A stretch of 64,000 nt of DNA, taken from NCBI RefSeq assembly GCF_001831495.1, contig NZ_CP017689.1, positions 496,001 to 560,000 on the forward strand, written 5' to 3'. Position numbers and translations under genes: made by a program. Below the pieces are notes generated by a model that was given only the letters and a program-made list of their open reading frames with translations, did not search any database and was not told the DNA's origin. Of the stretch, positions 62,909-64,000 are shown piece by piece. Position 1 is the first letter of the stretch; the number at the start of each line of letters is the position of its first letter. The stretch comes from Thalassotalea crassostreae (GTDB lineage Bacteria > Pseudomonadota > Gammaproteobacteria > Enterobacterales > Alteromonadaceae).

Positions 62909-64000
62909 ATGGAAAACACTGAATCAATCAATGCTGCTATTGGGCAGGTTAAAGAAAGCGTTAGTAAAGTACTTGAGTTGGCGAAGAGATTAGGTGCTGA
63001 TAATGCTGAAGTGTCGATCAGTAAACAACAAGGGTTAAGCGTTTCTACCCGTCTTGGAGAAGTAGATACCGTTGAGTTTACCAATGATGGTGCCCTTGGA
63101 TTAACGGTTTACAAAGATGGTCGTAAAGGCTCTGCATCAACGGCTGATCTTTCTGATAACGCCCTTAAACAGTCAGTGCAGGCGGCAATCAATATTGCTC
63201 AATATACCTCAAAAGATCCAAATTCCGGCCTAGCGGATAAAGAACTTCTATGTTTTGAAGATAAAGACCTAGATTTATATCACCCCAAATCACTAAGTAC
63301 CGAACAAGCGATAGATATTGCTAAAGAATCAGAAGCTAACGCACTGAGTTACGATTCTCGAATTATTAATTCTGATGGCGCTAATTTTGCTAGCTATGAA
63401 GGTTTTAAAGTATATGGCAATAGCCACGGCATGTTGAGTGGTTACCCAAGTACCCGTCATAGTTTAAGTTGTATGATGATTGCCGGCGAAAATGACGATA
63501 TGCAACGTGATTACAGTTATACCGTTAGTCGAGAATTTAATCAGTTAGTCGCTGCTAAACAAATAGGTGTCGAAGCGGCGCAAGCAGCTGTAGCAAGACT
63601 AAATAGTCAAAAAATCGGTACGCAGAAAGTGCCTGTGATGTTTCGGGCCGATGTGGCAAATAGTATTTTTGGTCATTTTATTTCAGCGATCAGTGGTGGT
63701 AACTTGTATCGCAACTCGTCATTTTTGCTTGATGCAATTGGCAAGCAAGTATTTTCAGAACATTTACAAATTTCAGAACGTCCTCATATCAAACGCGGAC
63801 TTGCAAGTAGTTCTTTTGATGCCGAAGGTGTAGCTACGCAAGATAGAGAATTTATTACCGATGGGGTATTACAGTCTTATCTTTTAACAAGTTATTCTGC
63901 TCGTAAATTGGGTTTAACTTCTACAGGTAACGCCGGTGGCATCCATAATTGGCAGATTTCTGCTAATGGTGGTGATTTTGACGCCATGTTAAAAACGCTC
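62909..64000 (+). CDS. pmbA: Metalloprotease PmbA/TldE (3' truncated by window edge)
   Basis: The reading frame runs without a stop to the end of the window, giving 364 of the roughly 450 residues expected. Features matching E. coli PmbA are VSTRLGEVDTVEFTNDGALG, KVYGNSHGMLSGYPSTRHS and LLTSYSARKLGLTSTGNAGGIHNW. PmbA has no HExxxH and works as the partner of TldD. The ATG at 62909 is chosen because its length before the first conserved block fits; its ribosome-binding site is weak, and a GTG at 62852 in frame is possible. Divergent from darP. Confidence 0.95.
   Translation, partial: MENTESINAAIGQVKESVSKVLELAKRLGADNAEVSISKQQGLSVSTRLGEVDTVEFTNDGALGLTVYKDGRKGSASTADLSDNALKQSVQAAINIAQYTSKDPNSGLADKELLCFEDKDLDLYHPKSLSTEQAIDIAKESEANALSYDSRIINSDGANFASYEGFKVYGNSHGMLSGYPSTRHSLSCMMIAGENDDMQRDYSYTVSREFNQLVAAKQIGVEAAQAAVARLNSQKIGTQKVPVMFRADVANSIFGHFISAISGGNLYRNSSFLLDAIGKQVFSEHLQISERPHIKRGLASSSFDAEGVATQDREFITDGVLQSYLLTSYSARKLGLTSTGNAGGIHNWQISANGGDFDAMLKTL

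Overview
The window looks like the chromosome of a marine gammaproteobacterium of the order Alteromonadales, most like the Colwelliaceae (Colwellia/Thalassotalea). This is inferred from the AT-rich sequence, from ribosomal proteins whose lengths mostly equal those of E. coli, from a complete MSHA type IV pilus locus joined to mreBCD, and from CCTAGAA-type heptamer repeats. No rRNA, tRNA, CRISPR array, prophage or insertion sequence was found.

Layout. 1-6843: the distal spc operon (rpsH, cut by the window edge, to rpmJ) and the alpha operon (rpsM-rpsK-rpsD-rpoA-rplQ), with an alpha-type S4 leader before rpsM and a strong terminator after rplQ. 6842-7121: a gene-free stretch with a nested palindromic element, heptamer repeats and a good sigma70 promoter for a prkB-type phosphoribulokinase. 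8599-13172 (minus strand): clc, hemJ, pyrB and hemL. 13282-19677: a DUF6776 protein, erpA, and an RND efflux adaptor/pump pair followed by a TraB/GumN protein. 19800-20915 (minus): a cytochrome b561/b562 pair. 21139-26260: rnr-rlmB, a small membrane protein on the minus strand, then rpsF-priB-rpsR-rplI preceded by an S6:S18-type leader. 26321-27265 (minus): a PLP enzyme of the ACC deaminase/D-cysteine desulfhydrase family.

27435-51138 is the MSHA pilus locus: mshI, a PilN-like gene, mshJ, K, L, M, N, E, G, F (assembly machine), then mshB, A, C, D, O, P, Q (pilins and surface protein). Two things stand out. A PglL-type O-oligosaccharyltransferase gene lies on the opposite strand between mshA and mshC, convergent with the major pilin gene. 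The locus also ends in two tandem MshQ/DUF6701 proteins, one of 1877 aa with three internal ~250-aa modules and one of 867 aa without them. Together they suggest a glycosylated MSHA pilus with two alternative or cooperating tip or surface proteins. This is inference from gene content. mshH is absent from the usual place before mshI.

51371-64000 is the conserved cell-shape and envelope cluster mreB-mreC-mreD-maf-rng-yhdP-nitrilase-tldD, then a REP-like 22-bp hairpin, darP (minus strand) and pmbA, which is cut by the right edge.
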